From contig NZ_JAJFOW010000051.1 of NCBI RefSeq assembly GCF_020731285.1, positions 1 through 41,572 of the forward strand: a DNA stretch of 41,572 bases, read 5' to 3'. The position numbers and the translations under genes are program-made. Shown piece by piece: positions 31,960 through 38,935 of the stretch (positions are counted from its first letter, which is position 1; the number at the start of each line of letters is the position of its first letter). Under the pieces are notes generated by a model that had not been told where the DNA came from, did no database searches, and was given only the letters and a program-made list of their open reading frames with translations. Origin of the DNA: Cohnella baijiui (GTDB lineage Bacteria; Bacillota; Bacilli; Paenibacillales; Paenibacillaceae).

Positions 31960-32982
31960 ATGCGGAGAAGATGGGGACGGCCATCGTTGTTTAACTGGAA
32001 ATGGACGGCCCCGCCGAAGAGTTGGGGCCCGCGGCCGAGAGCGTGGGGGCCGCGGCTGCGGATGGGCGGCCCGCATGCGCCGAAGAGCAGGGGCTTTGTG
32101 GCGGGCGGCCGGAATCGGAAGACGGTAAGAGTCGGCGGCCCGCCGCCCTCCCAAGGGTGGGTGACCCGGCCGCGACGGCGGATGCGCCGCCGGCACTTTT
32201 GGCTGATCATGACGCTCATCTGCCTGTTTGTCACGATCCAGTCGTTTCTGTTCCTCGACCGCTACTTGCGACAGCCGCTCATGTTTTTGGCCAAGGTCAG
32301 AATCACGCAAATGGCGACCGAAGCGATCAACACGGCTATCACCGACAATATCGCCGCAGGCGCCGACAGCAGCAAGATGGTGCATTGGCAGACGGACGAG
32401 ACGGGCAAGACGGCCGGGTTTTTAATCGACTACAAGGAACAAATGAAAATCACCGCGGAGACGGTGCGGGTCGTCGATGCGGCCCTGAAGGCGCAGGAGG
32501 CGATCCACGAGCGCATCCCGCTCGGCCACGCGATCGACAGTCCTTTTCTTTCCTCGCTCGGGCCAGCGGTGTCTGTCCGCTTCCATCCGATGAGCGCGGT
32601 GCTGGCCGAAGTGAGGACCCGGCAATCCAGCGCGGGCATCAATATGCTGCTCGTAGAGGTTTATATCCACATCAAGACCGACATCGCCATCGTCATTCCG
32701 TTCGACCGGGAGCCGAACACGATCGAGACCGACATCCCGCTTTCCTATCTGCTCGTCGTCGGGGATACGCCGATGTATTACTACGACGGAAAAGGCAATC
32801 CCGTCGGCAGCGGCGCTTCCCAGGCGCCCGCGCTCGCGCTGCCGAACGCGGCGCAAAGCGCCGGCGCTGCCCCGGGAGGCACGGCCGGCGGCGGGTCCCA
32901 CGGGGAGAAAACGGACGGCGAGGCGGTCGACGGCCGCTCGTCCGGGGAGGCCGATTCGGCGAACGCCGGCACCGGCCGTTAA
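31960..32982 (+). CDS. yunB: Sporulation protein YunB
   Basis: 340 residues. After a long basic N-terminus, a membrane helix (HFWLIMTLICLFVTIQSFLFL) leads to the YunB domain: KVRITQMATEAINTAI, ERIPLGHAIDSPFLSSLGPAVSVRFHPMSAVLAEV, INMLLVEVYIHIKTDIAIVIPF. YunB is made in the mother cell under sigma E and is needed for efficient sporulation; its molecular role is unknown. Compared with Bacillus YunB (about 250 residues), this one has an extra Trp/Gly/Pro/Arg-rich stretch of about 60 residues before the membrane helix and a Gly/Ser/Ala-rich C-terminal tail of about 60. ATG 31960 follows GGGAGG. Confidence 0.88.
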   Translation: MRRRWGRPSLFNWKWTAPPKSWGPRPRAWGPRLRMGGPHAPKSRGFVAGGRNRKTVRVGGPPPSQGWVTRPRRRMRRRHFWLIMTLICLFVTIQSFLFLDRYLRQPLMFLAKVRITQMATEAINTAITDNIAAGADSSKMVHWQTDETGKTAGFLIDYKEQMKITAETVRVVDAALKAQEAIHERIPLGHAIDSPFLSSLGPAVSVRFHPMSAVLAEVRTRQSSAGINMLLVEVYIHIKTDIAIVIPFDREPNTIETDIPLSYLLVVGDTPMYYYDGKGNPVGSGASQAPALALPNAAQSAGAAPGGTAGGGSHGEKTDGEAVDGRSSGEADSANAGTGR

Positions 32983-33072
32983 AGGGGCTTGCGGACGGCG
33001 TACGACTCCGCTATCGTGAGGAGAAGGATAGCGCGCGAATCAAGGCGCGCAAAGGAGCGTACCGGAGCCGAA

Positions 33073-33900
33073 ATGGACAGACGCGAACGCGTGGATCCCG
33101 CCCGCCCGTCCGGGGACGGCAGCGGCCGGGTCATCGCCGATCACTTCGAGGAGCGCGACGACTACGAGGTGCGCCGGCCGGCGGGGATGGCCGACTGGAT
33201 CATGATCTACACGCTGGCCGGCGAGGGGGGCATCGAGGTCGCCGGAGGCGTCGAAAGGCGGCAGTTCGCCGGAGACCTCGCCATCGTCAAAGGGGAATTT
33301 CCGCACCGCTACGGGACGCCGGACGGCGCGGTCTGGAACTTCCTTTGGGCCCACTTCGTACCGGGGGAAATGGCGTACCGCTGGAACGGACTCCCCGAAG
33401 CGTCCGAGGGGCTCGTCTTGCGCAGCGTGGCGTATCCGCAGCTGCGCAAGCGCATTCTTCGCGCCTTCCGGCGCGTCGTGCAGGATAGCCGGCAATCCGG
33501 GCTGCACGCCCAGCTGCTGGCGATGAACGCCCTCCAGGAAATGTTGCTCCTGCTCGAGCAGGAGCAGGCGCGGCCGCCCATGGATGCCCGCGTCGCGGAG
33601 ACGCTGGATCTGTTGTCCGCCCGAATGAAGGAGCCGCTGCAAGTCGAGGAGCTCGCGCGCGCGGTCGGGCTGTCGGCCTCCCGGCTGTCCCATCTGTTCA
33701 AGGAGCAGACGGGCGCCTCGATCATCGACACGCTGAACCGGATGCGCCTGCGGCAGGCTGCCCTGCTCCTCCGGCACACGACCCGGCGCGCGGAGGACGT
33801 GGCCGGAGATGTCGGCTTCAACCACTACAACCACTTCGCTGCGCTGTTCAAAGCCGCCTACGGGAGCAGCCCGTCCGCCTACCGGCGGGATGGACATTGA
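33073..33900 (+). CDS. AraC family transcriptional regulator
   Basis: 275 residues. The N-terminal part (about 25-130) is an AraC-type cupin sensing domain (WIMIYTLAGEGGIEVAGGVERRQFAGDLAIVKGEFPHRYGTPDGAVWNFLWAHF). The C-terminal double helix-turn-helix (about 170-270) has VEELARAVGLSASRLSHLFKEQTGASIIDTLNRMRLRQAALLLRHT and VGFNHYNHFAALFKAAYGSSPSAYRR. The cupin suggests sensing of a sugar or similar small molecule. GGAGCC is a modest ribosome site for 33073. No matching catabolic gene adjoins it, although the kdu operon lies 1.5 kb downstream. Confidence 0.9.
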   Translation: MDRRERVDPARPSGDGSGRVIADHFEERDDYEVRRPAGMADWIMIYTLAGEGGIEVAGGVERRQFAGDLAIVKGEFPHRYGTPDGAVWNFLWAHFVPGEMAYRWNGLPEASEGLVLRSVAYPQLRKRILRAFRRVVQDSRQSGLHAQLLAMNALQEMLLLLEQEQARPPMDARVAETLDLLSARMKEPLQVEELARAVGLSASRLSHLFKEQTGASIIDTLNRMRLRQAALLLRHTTRRAEDVAGDVGFNHYNHFAALFKAAYGSSPSAYRRDGH

Positions 33901-33960
33901 ACCGAACGAATGAGTCGCGATCCGCGATGGGGATTGCAGTTGTGGGGCCATCCGCCCGAC

Positions 33961-33969
33961 TGCTATAAT
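33961..33969 (+). promoter_or_regulatory. Extended -10 promoter of the HesB-like gene
   Basis: TGCTATAAT with TTGTGG (33940-33945) 18 bp upstream as a weak -35. Confidence 0.65.
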
Positions 33970-34047
33970 GAAGGCGCAACCGATTCCCGGCGGGTCCGCA
34001 GCGGGCCCGAGCCGGCATTTTACGATCCCGGAAAAGAGGTGTGTGGT

Positions 34048-34329
34048 TTGGAGCTGAGCGTCTCGCCATCCGCCGTTACCTGTTTTCAGCAAGAGTGGGG
34101 ATACCGTCAAGGAGACCGCATTCGCATCTTCGTCCGCTATATTAGCGGCGGTACGGAGCCTTACGGCTTCGGCATCATGCTGGACGATCCGATGGACCCG
34201 GCGACGACGGTCGTCGCGGAGCGCATGACCTTCTACATGGAAAACAAGGACGTCTGGTTTTTGGACCAGAAGAAGCTGACCATCGACTGCAAGGAAGGCG
34301 ACATCGTTTTCTTGGTCGGGGAGAAGTAA
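34048..34329 (+). CDS. HesB/IscA-like domain protein (YneR type)
   Basis: 93 residues from a TTG start with AAAGAGGTG 7 nt upstream. The pattern L.VSPSAVTCFQQEWGYRQGDRIRIFVRYISGGTEPYGFGIML.D, then VAERMTFYMENKDVWFLDQKKLTIDCKEGDIVF follows Bacillus YneR, a HesB/IscA-fold protein. It has only two cysteines (C12, C81) and lacks the C..CGC cluster-binding set of true A-type carriers, so iron-sulfur transfer is doubtful. Small, soluble, with its own promoter and a strong terminator. Confidence 0.85.
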   Translation: MELSVSPSAVTCFQQEWGYRQGDRIRIFVRYISGGTEPYGFGIMLDDPMDPATTVVAERMTFYMENKDVWFLDQKKLTIDCKEGDIVFLVGEK

Positions 34330-34359
34330 CGGCATATCGAGAACTACGTGCGAAGACGG

Positions 34360-34404
34360 CGGACCCGTCTCGCGGCCGACGCCGCGAGCGGGTCCGTCTA
34401 TTTT
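34360..34404 (+). terminator. Intrinsic terminator of the HesB-like gene
   Basis: CGGACCCG-T-CTCGCGGC (34360-34376) pairs with GCCGCGAGCGGGTCCG (34381-34396), one bulged base, followed by TCTATTTT. Confidence 0.9.
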
Positions 34405-34447
34405 CGACGGATCAGAAAGTAAGTTCACCTATCCTTCGCTGTTCCGT

Positions 34448-34503
34448 CTCCGACAAAAACGTGCCGCCATCTTCCTTGAAGACGGCGAAGCCGTTTTTAC
34501 TTG
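34448..34503 (+). repeat. Dispersed hairpin element, copy near the HesB-like gene
   Basis: CTCCGACAAAAACG, an inner stem CGCC.TCTTC/GAAGA.GGCG, AAGC, then CGTTTTTACTTG. AAAAACG and CGTTTTT form an outer stem with an internal loop. The alternative ACGGC-GAA-GCCGT plus T-run is a terminator. It differs from the copy at 35216 at four of 56 positions. Confidence 0.8.
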
Positions 34504-34761
34504 CCAATTAGAAGAGGCTGCCTCATAAGGTTGTAACGGGGCCCTAGAGTCAGCAGCGCGAGTTTCAATGCGGCTCAATTGACATCAATTGACGATCTTT
34601 CCACTCCTGACGGCTGCCTCGGACGCGTGGCCTTCTACGTGCTGGTTTCGAATGAATCAGTTGGGTTTTGGTGCAAATTCGTCGGATTCCTGCCGATGGT
34701 TCCCAACTCTGGCGTATGCCAATTGGCCTTGTTTGCGCTCGGTTCGGGGTCGCTCAGTCAA

Positions 34762-34945
34762 TTAGTTGCATTCGTACATCTAATTAGGGCCATTTCAGGA
34801 GGGTGGAGCGGTTTACTTGTAAAAGTACATCTAATTTATCGTAAATCCGGCCTATACGCAGAAAACGGAGATTTAGTTGTACTTTTGCAACTAAGTGACC
34901 GTTAAGCAGGGAATATAGCAAAATTAGATGTACATTTGCATCTAT
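34762..34945. repeat. Four spaced 22-nt palindromic repeats
   Basis: Cores start at 34762, 34813, 34873 and 34924, so the steps are 51, 60 and 51 bp. The cleanest copy has arms TTAGTTG (34873) and CAACTAA (34888-34894) around TACTTTTG. The others vary in the arms, with TTAG or TTAC on the left and CTAA or CTAT on the right. The spacers differ in sequence. No cas genes are present. Confidence 0.8.
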
Positions 34946-35215
34946 ATCATTGGATGCGGGATAGGTGACACGGAAAGCGGATTCCGGCGTTTGCTGCTTC
35001 GCGTCTTGTCGAAGGTAAGCTTGGAGGTCGGATGGTTTTCGCTTGCCCATCATTTTTGTCGAAGAAGAAAGCAGTGGATCGAAAGCGAGAAACGGCGGCG
35101 CAGGGATCATCTCCCCAAACACCGCCATTCCTTCGTATTCACACGTTTAGGGATGGAGGAGAACTGTCTGTCCTGTGAACAGACTTACCTTTGAGACTCC
35201 CTCTTTTAATAGGGC

Positions 35216-35271
35216 CTCCGATAAAAACGTGTCGCCATCTTCCTTGAAGACGGCGGAGCCGTGTTTACTTG
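35216..35271 (+). repeat. Dispersed hairpin element upstream of kduI
   Basis: CTCCGATAAAAACG, inner stem CGCC.TCTTC/GAAGA.GGCG, GAGCCG, then TGTTTACTTG. Nearly identical to the copy at 34448; the T-run is broken by a G. It ends 10 bp before the phased kdu operator. Confidence 0.8.
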
Positions 35272-35280
35272 GCTGAAAAA

Positions 35281-35330
35281 TTATGTTCGTAAATGTTCGT
35301 TAATGTGTGTTATGATGAAATCGAACATAA
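35281..35330 (+). promoter_or_regulatory. kdu promoter with phased DeoR-type operator half-sites
   Basis: TTATGTTCGT, AAATGTTCGT and TAATGTGTGT follow each other in exact 10-bp steps (35281, 35291, 35301). TGTTATGAT (35308-35316) is an extended -10, and TCGAACATAA (35321-35330) is an inverted copy of the first half-site. TGTTCG half-sites are typical of DeoR-family regulators, and one is encoded two genes on. Confidence 0.75.
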
Positions 35331-35350
35331 ACAAACGAGGAGGCTCCCCC

Positions 35351-36181
35351 ATGGATATCCGGCACGCCACGCATCCGTCCGACGCCAAGCGCTACGACAC
35401 CGCAGAGCTGCGCGCGCATTACTTGATCGAGAAGCTGTTCGAAGCCGATCGCGTCCGCATGACCTATTCGCACGAAGACCGTATGATCATCGGCGGCGCG
35501 CTGCCTGTGGAGATGACGCTGACGCTCGAAGCGGCCGACGCGCTGAAGACCGAGTATTTCCTGGAGCGCCGCGAGGTCGGCTTCGTCAACATCGGCGGAG
35601 ACGCCGAAATTACGGTGGACGGCGAGCGCTTCGCGCTTGAGCGGCTTGACACTTTGTACGTGGGCAAAGGCGTCCGCGACGTGCGGCTCGCCAGCAAAGA
35701 CGCCTCGGCGCCTGCGAAGCTGTACTTCTGCTCCGCGCTTGCCCATGCGTCCATACCGACCCGCAAGGTCTCGATCAAGGAAGCAAACACGCTCCATCTC
35801 GGGTCTCTGGAGACGTCCAACGAGCGCGACCTGAACCAGATCATCCATGCCGACGGGGTGCAGAGCTGCCAGCTCATGATGGGCATCACCCAGCTCAAGA
35901 CCGGCAGCGTCTGGAACACGATGCCCTCGCACCTGCATGACCGGCGGATGGAGGCTTATCTCTATTTCGATCTGACGGACGACACGCGCGTCTTTCATTT
36001 GATGGGACAGCCCGAGGAGACCCGCCATCTGGTCGTCGCCAACGAGCAGGCCGTCATCTCGCCGAGCTGGTCCATCCATTCCGGCGCAGGTACCCGCCAT
36101 TATTCGTTCATCTGGGCGATGGCCGGCGAGAACTATACGTTCAAGGACATGGACGCCGTCCCGATGGATCGGTTAAAGTAA
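35351..36181 (+). CDS. kduI: 5-dehydro-4-deoxy-D-glucuronate isomerase
   Basis: 276 residues, the usual KduI length. It converts 5-keto-4-deoxyuronate, released from unsaturated pectin or glycosaminoglycan uronates, to 2,5-diketo-3-deoxygluconate. The double cupin fold shows the family text RYDTAELRAHYLIEKLFEADRVRMTYSHEDRMIIGGALP, and the metal site MPSHLHDRRMEAYLYFDL with H-x-H and a following Glu, with a further His in SWSIHSGAGT. ATG 35351 follows GAGGAGG. It is the first gene of the kdu operon, behind the phased operator. Confidence 0.96.
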   Translation: MDIRHATHPSDAKRYDTAELRAHYLIEKLFEADRVRMTYSHEDRMIIGGALPVEMTLTLEAADALKTEYFLERREVGFVNIGGDAEITVDGERFALERLDTLYVGKGVRDVRLASKDASAPAKLYFCSALAHASIPTRKVSIKEANTLHLGSLETSNERDLNQIIHADGVQSCQLMMGITQLKTGSVWNTMPSHLHDRRMEAYLYFDLTDDTRVFHLMGQPEETRHLVVANEQAVISPSWSIHSGAGTRHYSFIWAMAGENYTFKDMDAVPMDRLK

Positions 36182-36227
36182 AAAGCAACGACGCGCGAAC
36201 GGGACGCGCATAGGGAGGAAACGGAAG

Positions 36228-36989
36228 ATGCTGGCCGCCGCACGACACCAAGCGATATTGGAGAGGCTCCAGGAGAAGGGGAGCGTCCAGGTTTCGGACC
36301 TCAGCGAACGGATGGGGGTCACGCCGAAGACCATCCGCGAGGACCTCGAGAAGCTCGAGGAAAAAGGGCTGCTCGTCCGGACCCACGGGGGCGCGGTGTC
36401 GCCCGCGGAGGAAGCGGAGCCGCTGCTGCCGCTGCAGATTCCGAATACGAAGCATCTTTCCGAGAAAGAAGCGATCGCCGTCCACGCGCTGCGCTACATC
36501 CGGCAGGACGACGTCATCGCGCTCGACGCCGGCAGCACGACGCTCGAGATCGCGCGGCGCCTGCCGAACGAGCCGCTGACGGTGCTGACGAACGATCTGC
36601 ACATCATGCGGGAGCTGATCGGCAAAGACCGGATCCGGCTCGTCGTGCCCGGCGGCTACCGCCAGCGCAACGTGCTGATCGGCAACGAGGCGCTCGACTG
36701 GCTCGCGAAGCTGAACGTGCAAAAGCTGTTCCTCTCCGCGACCGGCGTGCACGACAAATACGGGCTGACCGTGTTCACGGGCGAGCTGATCGAGCTCAAA
36801 AAAGCGTATCTCGCGAACGCCAAGGAAATTTACTGCGTCGCGGACCACAGCAAGTTCGGACGCGCGGCGCTGCTCACGTTCGCCGAGCTGAAGGATATCC
36901 ATACGTTCATCACCGACGGCGGGCTGGACGACGAGTCCGTCCGCCGCTACGAAGAAGGAGGCGCGACGCGCATTGAAAGAGTTCTTTGA
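36228..36989 (+). CDS. DeoR/GlpR family transcriptional regulator
   Basis: 253 residues. The N-terminal DeoR helix-turn-helix is RHQAILERLQEKGSVQVSDLSERMGVTPKTIREDLEKLEEKGLLVRTHGGAV. The C-terminal DeoRC sugar-phosphate-binding domain shows DDVIALDAGSTTLEIARRLP, LTVLTNDLHI and the ADHSKFGRAAL block. It sits between kduI and kduD and overlaps kduD by 17 nt, so it most likely represses this operon and its own synthesis, released by a keto-deoxy sugar or its phosphate. Ribosome site GGGAGGAAAC. Confidence 0.93.
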   Translation: MLAAARHQAILERLQEKGSVQVSDLSERMGVTPKTIREDLEKLEEKGLLVRTHGGAVSPAEEAEPLLPLQIPNTKHLSEKEAIAVHALRYIRQDDVIALDAGSTTLEIARRLPNEPLTVLTNDLHIMRELIGKDRIRLVVPGGYRQRNVLIGNEALDWLAKLNVQKLFLSATGVHDKYGLTVFTGELIELKKAYLANAKEIYCVADHSKFGRAALLTFAELKDIHTFITDGGLDDESVRRYEEGGATRIERVL

Positions 36990-37731
36990 TCTGACGGGCC
37001 GCGCGGCCGTCGTGACCGGCGCGGGCCGGGGCCTCGGACAGGCCATCGCGGTCGGCCTCGCCGAAGCGGGCGCCGACGTTCTGCTCGTCACGAACCGCAC
37101 GCCGGCCGAGGAGACGAAGCGCCGGGTGGAGGCGGCAGGCAGACGCGCCGTTGCCGTTCAGGCGGACGTCGGCGACCGCGACCGGCTCGCGGGCATCGCC
37201 GACGCGGCGCTGGACGCCTTCGGCAAAATCGACATACTGGTCAACAACGCCGGCATCATCCGACGCACGCCGGCGGCCGAGCATGCCTACGCCGATTGGC
37301 AAGAAGTGCTCGACGTCAATCTGAACGCGGTATTCGTCCTGAGCCAGACGGTCGGCCGTACGATGATCGCCCAAGGCGCGGGCAAGATCATCAACGTGGC
37401 GTCCATGCTGAGCTTCCAGGGCGGCATCAACGTCCCGGGCTACACGGCTAGCAAACACGCAATCGCCGGCCTGACGAAGGCGCTGGCCAACGAGTGGGCG
37501 CCGAAGGGCATTCAGGTGAACGCCATCGCCCCCGGCTATATGAGCACGGACAACACGGAGGCGCTGCGCAACGACCCCGTCCGCAGCCGCCAAATTCTCG
37601 AGCGCATCCCGGCGGGCCGCTGGGGCGCCGACGAGGATTTGGCGGGCCCCGCCGTGTTCCTGGCGTCCCGCGCCTCGGACTATATGAACGGGCACGTCCT
37701 CTGCGTCGACGGCGGCTGGATGGTGCGCTAA
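36973..37731 (+). CDS. kduD: 2-dehydro-3-deoxy-D-gluconate 5-dehydrogenase
   Basis: 252 residues, a classical short-chain dehydrogenase. TGAGRGLG (15-22) binds the cofactor, NNAGIIRR follows beta-4, and the catalytic set is Asn, Ser (NVASML), Tyr and Lys in GYTASKHA. The C-terminus GHVLCVDGGWMVR is typical of KduD. It reduces 2,5-diketo-3-deoxygluconate to 2-keto-3-deoxygluconate with NAD(P)H, the step after KduI. TTG start with GAAGGAGG upstream; it begins inside the DeoR gene. The kinase and aldolase that would finish the route (KdgK, KdgA) are not clearly present unless the next gene acts as kinase. Confidence 0.94.
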   Translation: MKEFFDLTGRAAVVTGAGRGLGQAIAVGLAEAGADVLLVTNRTPAEETKRRVEAAGRRAVAVQADVGDRDRLAGIADAALDAFGKIDILVNNAGIIRRTPAAEHAYADWQEVLDVNLNAVFVLSQTVGRTMIAQGAGKIINVASMLSFQGGINVPGYTASKHAIAGLTKALANEWAPKGIQVNAIAPGYMSTDNTEALRNDPVRSRQILERIPAGRWGADEDLAGPAVFLASRASDYMNGHVLCVDGGWMVR

Positions 37732-37931
37732 TCGGATATCGGAAACGGACGCCGAATCGGGCCGTTCCGGCTGTCACAGCAAGACGCTGGCGGCCGGGGC
37801 GGCTTTTGCTCGTCCTCCCGCCAAAGTTTTGCGAAGCATCAGGCAAGGCACGGCATCCCGCAGACTGCAAACCGCAAACCGCCATGAAACGAGAGTCCCG
37901 GCGCTCGAAACAGGGCGAGCCGCCCGCCGGA

Positions 37932-37960
37932 TTGACAAGACCGGCCCGGAACCGGACAAT
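37932..37960 (+). promoter_or_regulatory. Promoter of the ribokinase-like gene
   Basis: TTGACA, a 17-bp spacer and GACAAT, 39 bp before the start codon; the best -35 in the window. It suggests the gene can be transcribed independently of the kdu operon. Confidence 0.6.
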
Positions 37961-37998
37961 GGCTATGGAAGACTTGATGGAACGGAGGGCATATCGAT

Positions 37999-38916
37999 AT
38001 GGCATCGACAGGACGAATTGCCGTCGTCGGCAGCATCAACATGGACATCGTCAACCAGATACGGGACTTTCCCCAGCCGGGCGAGACGATCCACGGCCGG
38101 GGGACGGCGTACCAGCCGGGCGGCAAGGGAGCGAACCAAGCTGTCGCGGCGGCCCGCGCCGGCGGACGGGTCCGGATGATCGGCGCGGTGGGCGAGGATC
38201 CGTTCGGGGGGACGCTGACCGGCTCGCTGCGGGAGGGCGGCGTGGACGCAGATGGCGTGCTCGTGAAGGAGGGCACCTCGGGGCTCGCGTTCATTACCGT
38301 GTCCGAGGCGGGGGAGAACCAGATTATCCTGTCCGCGGGGAGCAACGGCAAGCTGACCCCGGAAGACGTCGCCGGAGACAAGCTGAACGGGGTCGATCTC
38401 GTGCTCCTGCAGAACGAAATCCCGTGGGAGACGAACCGGCAGGTTATGGCGCTATGCCGTGACATCGGCGCCAAGATCATCTACAACCCGGCGCCTGCAG
38501 CTCCGATCCCGCAGGAGGCCTACCCGCTCATCGATACGCTCGTCGTCAACGAGACCGAAGCGGAGACGGTGACGGGCATTCCGGTGGACGGCATCGAGAG
38601 CGCGGCAAAAGCCGCCCGGGCGCTGACGGAGGCCGGTATCCGGCAAGTCATCGTCACGCTGGGCGGCAAGGGCTCTTACTATTCGAACGATCGCGGCGAA
38701 GCTTGGGAGACCCCGGCCTTTCGGGTCCGTCCGGTCGACACGACGGCGGCGGGCGATACGTTCATCGGCGCTTTCGCGACGGCGCGCGCCGATGGCCTGG
38801 AGACGCGGGAGGCGCTCCGGTTTGGCGCGGCTGCCGCGGCGATCGCAGTGACTCGGGCAGGCGCCCAGAGCTCGATCCCGTCGCGCGAAGAGATCGAGGA
38901 TCTGCTGTCCCAATGA
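37999..38916 (+). CDS. rbsK: PfkB-family sugar kinase, ribokinase-like
   Basis: 305 residues. IAVVGSINMDIVNQIRDFPQPGETIHG and GGKGANQAVAAARAG (41-55) are the ribokinase N-terminal signatures. NPAPA, VNETEAETVTG and the C-terminal DTTAAGDTFIGAF (247-259, catalytic Asp253) complete the PfkB pattern. It matches ribokinase (ATP to ribose 5-phosphate) better than 2-keto-3-deoxygluconate kinase, but the kdu neighbours make the second role worth keeping in mind. Ribosome site GGAGGG. No rbs transporter genes are present. It converges on the lytH-like gene. Confidence 0.88.
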   Translation: MASTGRIAVVGSINMDIVNQIRDFPQPGETIHGRGTAYQPGGKGANQAVAAARAGGRVRMIGAVGEDPFGGTLTGSLREGGVDADGVLVKEGTSGLAFITVSEAGENQIILSAGSNGKLTPEDVAGDKLNGVDLVLLQNEIPWETNRQVMALCRDIGAKIIYNPAPAAPIPQEAYPLIDTLVVNETEAETVTGIPVDGIESAAKAARALTEAGIRQVIVTLGGKGSYYSNDRGEAWETPAFRVRPVDTTAAGDTFIGAFATARADGLETREALRFGAAAAAIAVTRAGAQSSIPSREEIEDLLSQ

Positions 38917-38935
38917 CCGCCCCCGCCGGGTCGGC

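Larger units (their letters stand above)
34405..35350. other. Gene-free, lower-GC, repeat-rich region upstream of kduI
   Basis: About 950 bp without a convincing gene. It contains two near-identical hairpin elements (34448 and 35216) at its flanks, a possible IS end fragment (GAGGCTGCCTCATAAGG near 34515), four palindromic repeats (34762-34945) and the kduI promoter. Its base composition is visibly more AT-rich than the flanking genes, which suggests inserted or non-selected DNA. Confidence 0.7.

Noticed and set aside
34762..34945. Mini CRISPR (22-nt palindromes with 29-38 nt spacers)
   Set aside because: The repeats differ from one another at several positions, no leader or cas genes exist, and the spacing is not uniform.
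34784..35128. Reverse-strand 114-codon open frame in the low-GC region
   Set aside because: It reads through the palindromic repeats, has no properly spaced ribosome site and no recognisable domain. Its openness follows from repeat spacing in multiples of three.
35261..35350. Upstream extension of kduI
   Set aside because: The open frame continues upstream, but it crosses the promoter and operator; the ATG at 35351 has a perfect ribosome site and the normal KduI N-terminus.
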